Below are positions 6,413 through 11,797 of a stretch of 11,797 bases of DNA, piece by piece; position 1 is the first letter of the stretch; the number at the start of each line of letters is the position of its first letter. The notes beneath the pieces were generated by a model, which saw only the letters and a program-made list of their open reading frames with translations, had not been told where the DNA came from and ran no database searches. This stretch comes from an uncultured Clostridia bacterium (GTDB lineage Bacteria; Bacillota; Clostridia; TANB77; CAG-508), in the NCBI GenBank assembly GCA_910589185.1, contig CAJUSU010000001.1:103996-115792 (forward strand), given 5' to 3'. The position numbers were made by a program, and so were the translations under genes.

Positions 6413-8449
6413 ATGACAAATGAAGTAAAAACAAATGAGACACAAGAAAGCGGTTTGCCAAGGAGACAAAACCGTAGAACAAATGAGAGAACTGATAGAG
6501 CGAGTTCAGAAAGAAGAGAAACTAAAACTTCTAGTTACAGACCAAGAAGAAAGGGAGCTAATACTAGAGAGCAAGCACCAAGAGAGAAAAAGGTGAAAGA
6601 AGAAAGCGCAAAGACAGTAGAAAAAGTGATAGAAGAAATAAAGGAGGCAAGGAGAACGCCTAGAAATACAGGAGTGGAAACTAGAAATGTAAAGACAGAA
6701 AATAGAATGCCAAGAGAAACGCGTGGTACAACTAGAGAGACAAAAAGCAGAACGAGAAATGCTAATCAAGATGTAATGAAGTTTAATTTTAAAAAATCAA
6801 ATTTAAAGATTATTCCATTAGGTGGTTTAGAGGAAATTGGAAAGAATATTACCGTTTTTGAATATGAAGATGAGATTATTTTAGTAGACTGTGGATTAGA
6901 ATTTCCAGGAGATGATATGTTAGGAGTAGATTTAGTTATTCCAGATATTACTTATTTAATCAAAAATCAAGAAAAGATTAAGGGACTAGTGATTACTCAC
7001 GGACACGAGGATCACATTGGCTCTATACCATATATTTTAAAACAAATTAATATACCAATTTATGCAACAAAATTAACAGTGGCTTTAATTAATAACAAAC
7101 TAGAAGAACATCATTTGCAAAGAAGCACAAAAATGCATATTGTAGAACAAGGACAAACTATTAACTTTGGTAAAATGCAAGTGGAATTTATTAGAAGTAA
7201 CCATAGTATTCCAGATGCAGTCATGCTTGCCATTAATACTCCAGTAGGAACTGTATTACATACAGGAGACTTTAAAATTGATTATACTCCAATTGACGAC
7301 AAGGTAGTTGATTTGGGAAGAATTGCAGAACTAGGAAATAGAGGAGTTTTGGCATTACTTTCTGATAGTACGAATAGCGAAAGAAAAGGTTTTACTATGT
7401 CTGAGAGCAGCGTTGGAGAAGTATTTGATAAACTATTTTTAAATAACTCTAAGAGAATCGTTGTAGCAACATTTGCTTCAAATGTACACCGTGTACAACA
7501 AATAGTTAATTCTGCAATTAAATATGGTAGAAAAATTGCAGTATGTGGCAGAAGTATGCAAAATATGATAGAAGCAGCGAGAGAACTAGGATATATTAAA
7601 GAAGCAGATACTGTATTTATTGATATTGACAATATTAAGAATTACCGTGATGACCAATTAGTTATTATTACAACAGGAAGCCAAGGGGAAGCAATGTCAG
7701 CTTTAACAAGAATGGCAAATGGAGAGCATAAGAAAGTAACAATTACACCTAATGATATGGTTATTATTTCTGCAACTCCAATTCCAGGAAATGAAAAATT
7801 GGTATCAAAAGTAATTGATGATTTAATGAAAATTGGTGCAGAAGTAATTTATAGTTCACTAGAAGATGTCCATGTATCAGGACATGCTTGTCAAGAAGAA
7901 CAAAAATTAATTTTAACATTGGCAAAACCAAAATACTTTATTCCAGTTCATGGTGAATATAGACAATTAATTGCACATGCAGAAACTGCTAAAAAGATGG
8001 GAGTAGAAAGCAAAAACATTTTCTTAATGAATAATGGTAGAACTTTAGAATTGAATGAGAATGAAGGAAAACTAACAACTTCTGTTCCAAATGGAAAAGT
8101 ATTAGTAGATGGATTAGGAGTAGGAGATGTTGGAAACATTGTATTACGTGATAGACAGCACTTATCCCAAGACGGACTAATTGTAATTGTTATGACAATG
8201 GATTCTAATACTGGGGAAATTGTTTCAGGTCCAGATGTAGTTTCAAGAGGATTTGTATATGTGAGAGAATCTGAAAACCTAATGGACGATTTAAAACGTA
8301 CTATTCGTGAACGAGTACGTAAATTAGAAGAGAATCATGTAAGTGATTGGTCAACCATTAAATCAACATTAAAAGACGATTTGAGGGACTATATTTTTGA
8401 AAAGACAAAGAGAAACCCTATGATTTTACCAATTATTATGGAGATATAG
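6413..8449 (+). CDS. rnj: Ribonuclease J with a long basic N-terminal extension
   Basis: RNase J is a metallo-beta-lactamase/beta-CASP nuclease with 5'-3' exonuclease and endonuclease activity in mRNA decay and rRNA maturation. Here it has 678 residues against about 555 for B. subtilis RNase J1. Residues 1-122 are an Arg/Glu/Thr-rich, probably disordered extension. The core starts near MKFNFKK (122). Metal residues are intact: THGHEDHIG (195-203, motif 2), SNHSIPD (His264) and HTGDFK (Asp286). The beta-CASP part has TGSQGEAMSAL (421-431), HVSGHA (487-492) and PVHGEY (511-516), and the C-terminal domain ends RNPMILPIIMEI. The ribosome site AGGAG (6395-6399) is 13 nt from the ATG, longer than ideal. 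The Fic gene begins one base after the stop. Whether it corresponds to J1 or J2 cannot be told from this window. Confidence 0.95.
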   Translation: MTNEVKTNETQESGLPRRQNRRTNERTDRASSERRETKTSSYRPRRKGANTREQAPREKKVKEESAKTVEKVIEEIKEARRTPRNTGVETRNVKTENRMPRETRGTTRETKSRTRNANQDVMKFNFKKSNLKIIPLGGLEEIGKNITVFEYEDEIILVDCGLEFPGDDMLGVDLVIPDITYLIKNQEKIKGLVITHGHEDHIGSIPYILKQINIPIYATKLTVALINNKLEEHHLQRSTKMHIVEQGQTINFGKMQVEFIRSNHSIPDAVMLAINTPVGTVLHTGDFKIDYTPIDDKVVDLGRIAELGNRGVLALLSDSTNSERKGFTMSESSVGEVFDKLFLNNSKRIVVATFASNVHRVQQIVNSAIKYGRKIAVCGRSMQNMIEAARELGYIKEADTVFIDIDNIKNYRDDQLVIITTGSQGEAMSALTRMANGEHKKVTITPNDMVIISATPIPGNEKLVSKVIDDLMKIGAEVIYSSLEDVHVSGHACQEEQKLILTLAKPKYFIPVHGEYRQLIAHAETAKKMGVESKNIFLMNNGRTLELNENEGKLTTSVPNGKVLVDGLGVGDVGNIVLRDRQHLSQDGLIVIVMTMDSNTGEIVSGPDVVSRGFVYVRESENLMDDLKRTIRERVRKLEENHVSDWSTIKSTLKDDLRDYIFEKTKRNPMILPIIMEI

Positions 8450-8450
8450 T

Positions 8451-9051
8451 ATGAGGGATTTATATGAGCCTAGAAATTCAAAATATTCCTATGAAAATAG
8501 CGATGTACTAATCAATTATTTAGATATTCATAATACTAAAGATTTGCTTTATTATGAAGCGAAAATTACAGCAGCGAAGTCTTTAGGATTAAGGCAAAAA
8601 GGAATTACAGGTGCCTTTGATAAGAAACATTATCTTTCAATACATCAATACTTATTTGAGGATATTTATCCATTTGCAGGTAAATTAAGGGAAGAAAACA
8701 TCAGCAAAGGAGAATTTCGTTTTGCACAGTGGGAATATGTAGAACAAGAATTAAATAGATTATTAGAGCAATTAAAACAAGAAAACTTTTTAGAAGGGTT
8801 AGAAAAAAATCAATTAGCCAAAAAACTAGCCTATTATTTATCTGAAATGAATGTACTACATCCCTTCCGCGAAGGTAATCGGTAGAACCAACAGAGAATT
8901 TATTAGACAATTGGCTTTGAAAAATGGATATATTTTAAATTTAAAAAAAGTAAATCCAAAAGAAACATTGGAAGCTAGTATAGAATCTATTGTAGATACT
9001 AGCAAGTTAGAACAAGTCATAGAAGAGTGTTTAGAAAAAATAGATAAATAA
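8451..9051 (+). pseudogene. Fic-domain AMPylase, frameshifted inside the catalytic motif
   Basis: Fic proteins transfer AMP (or another nucleotide part) to target proteins. The first frame (8451-8885, 144 residues) carries YLSIHQYLFEDIYPFAGKLR and ENISKGEFRFAQ, which form the Fic core, and then HPFREGN with catalytic His137. It stops after one more codon. Removing C8880 restores HPFREGNGRTNRE, which fits the consensus HPFxxGNGRxxR, and runs on in the other frame to 9051, giving a protein of about 199 residues. The gene is therefore intact except for one extra base exactly in the motif. Either it is a recent null allele or an assembly error. No clear inhibitory [ST]xxxE[GN] motif was found. 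A GGAG ribosome site (8440-8443) and a 1-nt gap show co-transcription with RNase J. Confidence 0.85.
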
Positions 9052-9068
9052 GGAAATTAAGTGATAGT

Positions 9069-9177
9069 AAAAACATTATAATAACAACATTTGACCTTGC
9101 TGGTCGCAGGCTACACTGCGACAGGCGTTTGCAAGCTCACCTTGCGCGGTCTGCATTTTTGTTATTATAATGTTTTT
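9069..9177. repeat. GC-rich branched palindrome with 19-bp perfect arms
   Basis: AAAAACATTATAATAACAA (9069-9087) and its exact reverse complement (9159-9177) enclose 71 nt that are far richer in G and C than the surroundings. Inside, GACC (9093-9096) pairs with GGTC (9148-9151). Two further hairpins form: GTCGCAG (9103-9109) with CTGCGAC (9116-9122), and TGCAAG (9130-9135) with CTTGCG (9141-9146), the latter with one wobble. This folds as a stem with a three-way junction. The right arm runs into seven T's (9173-9179), so as RNA it should also end the RNase J-Fic transcript. Composition and shape suggest a mobile palindrome (REP or MITE type), but no transposase is near and no target duplication is obvious. 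Confidence 0.8.
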
Positions 9178-9219
9178 TTCATTTTTTTCTTTTAATTTGT
9201 AACTTTTTTCAAAAAAGGC

Positions 9220-9248
9220 TTGATATTTCTAGTAACTTGTATTAAAAT
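9220..9248 (+). promoter_or_regulatory. Sigma-A promoter of the mraZ operon
   Basis: TTGATA (9220-9225) and TAAAAT (9243-9248) have a 17-nt spacer. A- and T-runs (9204-9216) lie just upstream and could act as an UP element. The expected start is near 9255, at the edge of the MraZ boxes. Confidence 0.72.
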
Positions 9249-9254
9249 TTAGAT

Positions 9255-9294
9255 GAAGTGGAGCAAAGTGGTGAAAAGTGGAACGAAATGTTAG
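9255..9294 (+). promoter_or_regulatory. MraZ operator: four 10-bp direct repeats
   Basis: Four consecutive 10-bp units run GAAGTGGAGC, AAAGTGGTGA, AAAGTGGAAC and GAAATGTTAG. The middle two carry AAAGTGG in full and the outer two are degenerate. This matches the AAAGTGG-N3 boxes described for MraZ in Mollicutes and the TGG-type boxes of other bacteria. The site lies between promoter and start codon, where bound MraZ would block its own operon. Confidence 0.82.
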
Positions 9295-9308
9295 CGAGGT
9301 GAGTAAAA

Positions 9309-9740
9309 GTGTTAATAGGTGAATATGAACATTCTCTAGATGCAAAAGGCAGATTAATTTTGCCTGCAAAAATTAGAGAAGATATGGGAGAAAAATTCAT
9401 CGTAACAAAAGGCTTAGACGGCTGTTTATTCGGCTTTTCACAAACAGAATGGGCTAACTTCGAAGAAAAATTAAAAACACTTCCACTCACGAACAAAAAC
9501 GCAAGAGACTTCGTAAGATTTTTCCTATCAGGTGCCACAGAATGTGAAATTGATAAACAAGGAAGATTTTTGATAGCAGGAAACTTACGTGAATATGCAA
9601 AATTAGAAAAAGATACTGTCATTATTGGTGTGGGAACTAGAATTGAAATTTGGGATAAGGAAAAATGGAAATCCTACAACAGTGATGAAAATATTTCAGC
9701 TGATGAAATTGCTGAAAATATGACAATGCTTGGTATATAA
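9309..9740 (+). CDS. mraZ: Transcriptional regulator MraZ
   Basis: MraZ is a conserved DNA-binding protein of the AbrB-like swapped-hairpin fold. It assembles as a ring and represses the division and cell-wall (dcw) operon. The 143 residues equal the family's usual length. Both DxxxR motifs are intact: DAKGR (11-15) and DKQGR (82-86). The start MLIGEYEHSLDAKGRLILPAK is typical. The GTG at 9309 is chosen because GAGGTGAG lies 6-7 nt upstream and no in-frame ATG fits the conserved N-terminus. The operator directly upstream supports autoregulation. It heads the rsmH-ftsL unit, although 299 nt separate it from rsmH, much more than in most genomes. Confidence 0.96.
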   Translation: MLIGEYEHSLDAKGRLILPAKIREDMGEKFIVTKGLDGCLFGFSQTEWANFEEKLKTLPLTNKNARDFVRFFLSGATECEIDKQGRFLIAGNLREYAKLEKDTVIIGVGTRIEIWDKEKWKSYNSDENISADEIAENMTMLGI

Positions 9741-9762
9741 CTTGCAAAAGTTTATATAAATA

Positions 9763-9940
9763 TACGAAAGATTTTTAAGATACAAAAGATAAGAATTTGA
9801 AGCTTACAAAAGAGGGAAATTACAAAAGACAAAGTAAATAAGTTTTACGAAAGATAGAACTTTCTAAAGAAAAATAATTTATTTACAAAAGAAAGAAAAA
9901 AGAAATGATGGAACAAAAGAACATAAAAATCACAAAGGAC
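9763..9940 (+). repeat. Degenerate TACRAAAGA direct repeats between mraZ and rsmH
   Basis: Six copies match TACRAAAGA exactly, at 9763, 9781, 9805, 9821, 9846 and 9884. Two looser copies are AACAAAAGA (9912) and CACAAAGGA (9931). Spacing is irregular (16-38 nt). The whole stretch is purine-rich on the + strand and has no long ORF. The copies could be protein or RNA contact sites in the polycistronic mRNA. Low complexity accounts for part of the similarity. Confidence 0.5.
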
Positions 9941-9952
9941 GAGAATTAAAAA

Positions 9953-10039
9953 ATGAGCATAACAGTTGGTATTAGTATACCAACTGATTGTGCTATCCAA
10001 GAAACATTCTCATATTACAAAAAAAGAAGGAACAAATAA
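9953..10039 (+). CDS. 28-residue small ORF abutting rsmH
   Basis: ATG (9953) opens 28 codons ending in TAA at 10037-10039, directly against the rsmH ATG at 10040. The peptide starts MSITVGISIP and ends in the basic KKRRNK; no family is recognised. AAAGGA (9934-9939) is a ribosome site 13 nt upstream, somewhat far. The last codons contain GAAGGA, the rsmH ribosome site, so ribosomes finishing this ORF would be placed to start rsmH. A 10-bp inverted repeat lies in its first third. It may be a translated leader peptide or only an open stretch. Confidence 0.35.
   Translation: MSITVGISIPTDCAIQETFSYYKKRRNK
9963..9986. repeat. Perfect 10-bp inverted repeat upstream of rsmH
   Basis: CAGTTGGTAT (9963-9972) and ATACCAACTG (9977-9986) are exact reverse complements around TAGT. 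No T-run follows, so it is not a terminator. It could be an RNA hairpin that affects translation of the small ORF or processing of the mRNA, or a DNA operator dyad. Confidence 0.7.
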
Positions 10040-10969
10040 ATGGAATTTAAACACGAACCAGTAATGTTACAAGAATGTATAGAAGGATTAAACATTCGTC
10101 CTGACGGGATTTATGTAGATGGTACCTTAGGTGGTGCAGGGCATAGTTTAGAAATTGTAAAGAAATTATCTGCAAAAGGAAGACTCATTGGAATTGACAG
10201 AGATGAAGAAGCTCTAAAGGCAGCTAAAAAAAGACTAACCGAGTACCAAAATGTTACTTATATTCATGGAAATCATGACGAAATGCAAAGCATATTAACA
10301 CAATTGCAAATAGAAAAAGTAGATGGTATTTTATTAGACTTAGGTGTTTCTTCTTATCAACTAGACGAAAGAAGCAGAGGCTTTAGTTATATGGGAGATA
10401 ACCCATTGGATATGAGAATGGATACTTCCATAGGAATAACAGCTAAAGAAGTAGTAAATCAATATTCAGAAGAAAGACTATCTAACATTCTTTGGAAATA
10501 TGGAGAAGAAAAATTTAGCAGACAAATAGCAAAAAGTATTTGCAAAATGCGTGCAAAAAAGGAAATTGAAACTACGAAAGAATTAGTAGAGATTATAGAG
10601 AACACAATTCCTAAATCAAATCAAAAAGATGGGCACCCAGCTAAAAGAACATTTCAAGCAATTCGAATTGAAGTAAATAATGAAATTGAACCATTATATC
10701 AAACCATTATTCAAAGTGCACATTGTTTAAAAGAAAATGGAAGACTAGTAGTGATTACATTCCATTCATTAGAAGATAGAGCAGTCAAAGAGGCAATGGT
10801 AGAATTACAAGGAAAATGTACTTGCCCAAAAGATTTACCATATTGCATTTGTGGCTGTCAAAGTTTAGGCAAGGTTATTAACAAAAAGCCAATTGTAGCG
10901 TCAAGAGAAGAATTGGAAAGAAATACAAGGTCTAAAAGTGCAAAGGTAAGGATATTTGAGAGAAAGTAG
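10040..10969 (+). CDS. rsmH: 16S rRNA (cytosine-1402-N4)-methyltransferase RsmH
   Basis: RsmH (MraW) uses S-adenosylmethionine to methylate N4 of C1402 in the ribosomal decoding centre. The 309 residues are typical. The sequence begins HEPVMLQECIEGL and has the SAM-binding motif VDGTLGGAGHS (26-36), GIDRD (51-55), LLDLGVSSYQLDERSRGFSY (98-117), LDMRMD (123-128), TFQAIRIEVNNE and ITFHSLEDR. The Cys-rich segment CTCPKDLPYCICGC near the C-terminus is common in Firmicute members. Its ribosome site GAAGGA lies in the end of the preceding small ORF. The ftsL-like gene follows after 35 nt, so it belongs to the mraZ operon. Confidence 0.97.
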   Translation: MEFKHEPVMLQECIEGLNIRPDGIYVDGTLGGAGHSLEIVKKLSAKGRLIGIDRDEEALKAAKKRLTEYQNVTYIHGNHDEMQSILTQLQIEKVDGILLDLGVSSYQLDERSRGFSYMGDNPLDMRMDTSIGITAKEVVNQYSEERLSNILWKYGEEKFSRQIAKSICKMRAKKEIETTKELVEIIENTIPKSNQKDGHPAKRTFQAIRIEVNNEIEPLYQTIIQSAHCLKENGRLVVITFHSLEDRAVKEAMVELQGKCTCPKDLPYCICGCQSLGKVINKKPIVASREELERNTRSKSAKVRIFERK

Positions 10970-11004
10970 AAATAAAGAAGCAAAAGATAAGGAGGTGAGA
11001 ATTT

Positions 11005-11529
11005 ATGGCATATGCAACGAGAAGGGCAGGATATCAATATGAAACAAGCCCAAGAAAATTAAAACCCGAATATGAACCACAGAAAAGTCCATATAGTAAA
11101 AAGAAAAGTTCTACATTAAAGCAAAAAGAAAAAGAACAAAAACCAAAAGAAAAAAGACAGTTAAAGCCAAAGGTAAAAATAGTGTTATATGTATTGATGG
11201 GTTTTGGAATTTTATTTGCCATAAGTTATCGAAACTCCCTTATTACAGCAAGTTTTAACAAAAAAGAAGATATGAAAAAGGAATTAAGTGTTTTGCAAAA
11301 AGAAAATGCACAATTACAGATTAGTATTCAAAACAGTTTAAATCTAGCTAATGTAGAAAAATCAGCAACAGCAATGTTAGGAATGAAAAAGCTAGATGAT
11401 TCACAAAAAGTATATGTGAATCTTCCAAAAAAAGATTATGTAGAACCAGCCAGTGAACAAATTGTAGTAACAGAGGAAAAGAGTTGGTTTCAAAATATAA
11501 TAGATGGAATTACAAGTTTATTTAAATAA
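11005..11529 (+). CDS. ftsL: FtsL-like division protein
   Basis: This 174-residue bitopic membrane protein occupies the ftsL position. It has a long, very basic cytosolic N-terminus (1-56, Lys/Pro/Gln-rich), one membrane helix (about 57-75), a leucine-zipper-like coiled coil (about 84-112) and a LGMKKLDDSQKVYVNLPKKDYVE segment. The A-x-x-LGM-x-x-x-D-x-x-Q-x-V pattern is typical of clostridial FtsL/septum-formation proteins. FtsL joins FtsB/DivIC and the FtsW-PBP pair in the divisome. The cytosolic part is long for the family, and an amphipathic tail closes the protein. A nearly perfect AAGGAGGTGA precedes the ATG by 7 nt. The sequence is too divergent for certainty between FtsL and a DivIC-like relative; position favours FtsL. 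Confidence 0.8.
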   Translation: MAYATRRAGYQYETSPRKLKPEYEPQKSPYSKKKSSTLKQKEKEQKPKEKRQLKPKVKIVLYVLMGFGILFAISYRNSLITASFNKKEDMKKELSVLQKENAQLQISIQNSLNLANVEKSATAMLGMKKLDDSQKVYVNLPKKDYVEPASEQIVVTEEKSWFQNIIDGITSLFK

Positions 11530-11532
11530 AGG

Positions 11533-11567
11533 ACAATAGGAATATAAAAATTTCTATTGTTTTTTTG
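11533..11567 (+). terminator. Rho-independent terminator after ftsL
   Basis: ACAATAGGAA (11533-11542) pairs with TTTCTATTGT (11551-11560) over 10 bp with one G-U wobble, with a further T-A pair closing the loop. A run of T's (11560-11566) follows directly. It ends the mraZ-rsmH-ftsL transcript only four bases after the ftsL stop. Confidence 0.8.
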
Positions 11568-11612
11568 TTTTGTAAATATTAACTTAAAATGTGATGATTT
11601 TAGAAGAAAATA

Positions 11613-11642
11613 TTGACATTTTATGATATGTATTGCTAAAAT
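11613..11642 (+). promoter_or_regulatory. Sigma-A promoter, extended -10, for the last gene
   Basis: TTGACA (11613-11618) is an exact -35 box. TAAAAT (11637-11642) is preceded by TGC, giving the TGn of an extended -10. The spacer is 18 nt. The expected start is near 11649, with a leader of about 90 nt. Confidence 0.7.
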
Positions 11643-11661
11643 ATAACAAAATGTTATATTT
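11639..11661. promoter_or_regulatory. Operator-like dyad overlapping the -10 box
   Basis: AAATATAAC (11639-11647) and GTTATATTT (11653-11661) are perfect 9-bp inverted arms around AAAAT. The dyad covers the end of the -10 box and the predicted start. A dimeric repressor bound there would block the promoter. It is AT-rich, so chance is possible. Confidence 0.45.
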
Positions 11662-11738
11662 ACAATGAAAAATAAAATATACCTATAGTGTATAAAAATG
11701 AGAAAAAAGTAAACACTAGGACACAAAGGAGGAAAAAA

Positions 11739-11797
11739 ATGAAGGGAAAATTATTAATTTCTGAAAGCATTGGGGCTGTACACACACACACACTCAC
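11739..11797 (+). CDS. Start of an unidentified gene, cut by the window edge
   Basis: ATG at 11739 follows an excellent AAAGGAGG ribosome site and a strong promoter. The 19 complete codons visible read MKGKLLISESIGAVHTHTL. This is too short to assign a family. An (AC)7 tract (11780-11793) falls inside the early codons. The usual dcw partners after ftsL (a transpeptidase gene, mraY) normally lack a separate promoter and operator of this kind, so this may be an inserted gene, but the fragment cannot decide. Confidence 0.6.
   Translation, partial: MKGKLLISESIGAVHTHTL

Noticed and set aside
7282..7632. Minus-strand ORF of 116 residues
   Set aside because: It lies wholly inside the conserved RNase J core, with no promoter, ribosome site or family resemblance.
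8851..8880. ATG at 8851 as the start of a separate 66-residue gene
   Set aside because: The first ten codons overlap the Fic motif region out of frame, and the protein from GRTNRE onward is plainly the Fic C-terminus, so this is a frameshift and not a new gene.
9088..9158. tRNA or other known structural RNA in the GC-rich palindrome centre
   Set aside because: No T-loop GTTC motif, anticodon arm or CCA-type acceptor could be placed. The two hairpins do not fit a cloverleaf.
9751..9760. Palindrome TTTATATAAA after mraZ
   Set aside because: A 10-bp AT-only palindrome is expected by chance in this composition, and it has no T-run or other context.
9763..9940. CRISPR array
   Set aside because: The repeats are only about 9 bp, degenerate and irregularly spaced at 16-38 nt, with no cas genes.

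Overview
This window looks like chromosomal core DNA of a low-GC, endospore-forming Firmicute, most likely a clostridial lineage. The evidence is the strongly AT-rich sequence, strong AGGAGGTG-type ribosome sites, a YyaC-family spore protein, a linked M23/M50 metalloprotease pair resembling SpoIVFA/SpoIVFB, RNase J, and the start of the division cluster (mraZ, rsmH, ftsL-like). Every gene I can support lies on the + strand. No rRNA, tRNA, CRISPR array, transposase or phage gene was seen.

Layout. 1-887: 3' part of an M20 peptidase of the PepD (Xaa-His dipeptidase) type, cut by the window edge. 959-1315: small secreted or membrane protein with its own candidate promoter, closed by a hairpin terminator. 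1371-3272: tight cluster of a DUF4116 repeat protein, an AlkD-like DNA glycosylase and a zinc-dependent phospholipase C-like protein. 3312-4472: a small unknown protein, a YyaC-like spore protein and a small C-terminally anchored protein. 4543-6194: the M23-M50 pair, preceded by a sigma-E-like promoter nested inside a terminator-like hairpin that covers the M23 ribosome site. 6172-9051: a consensus sigma-A promoter, a structured leader of about 205 nt, RNase J with a basic N-terminal extension, and a Fic gene broken by one extra base inside its catalytic motif. 9069-9177: a GC-rich, branched palindrome bounded by 19-bp perfect arms. 9220-11529: mraZ promoter, a four-box MraZ operator, mraZ, an unusual 299-nt spacer, rsmH and an ftsL-like gene, closed by a terminator. 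11613-11797: a new promoter with an overlapping dyad and the first codons of an unidentified gene.

How it fits together. The middle of the window is a sporulation block. The M23/M50 pair is probably the mother-cell signalling protease module, and the hairpin-plus-promoter arrangement would let only transcripts started in the mother cell translate the M23 gene well. The right part is RNA turnover followed by division control: MraZ should repress its own operon through the boxes just after the promoter. The most unusual features are regulatory or non-coding: the nested promoter/hairpin (4478-4542), the RNase J leader (about 6207-6412), the branched palindrome (9069-9177), and the mraZ-rsmH spacer with its repeats, dyad and 28-codon ORF (9741-10039). 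I see no convincing new defence system. The one toxin-like gene (Fic) is frameshifted as read.
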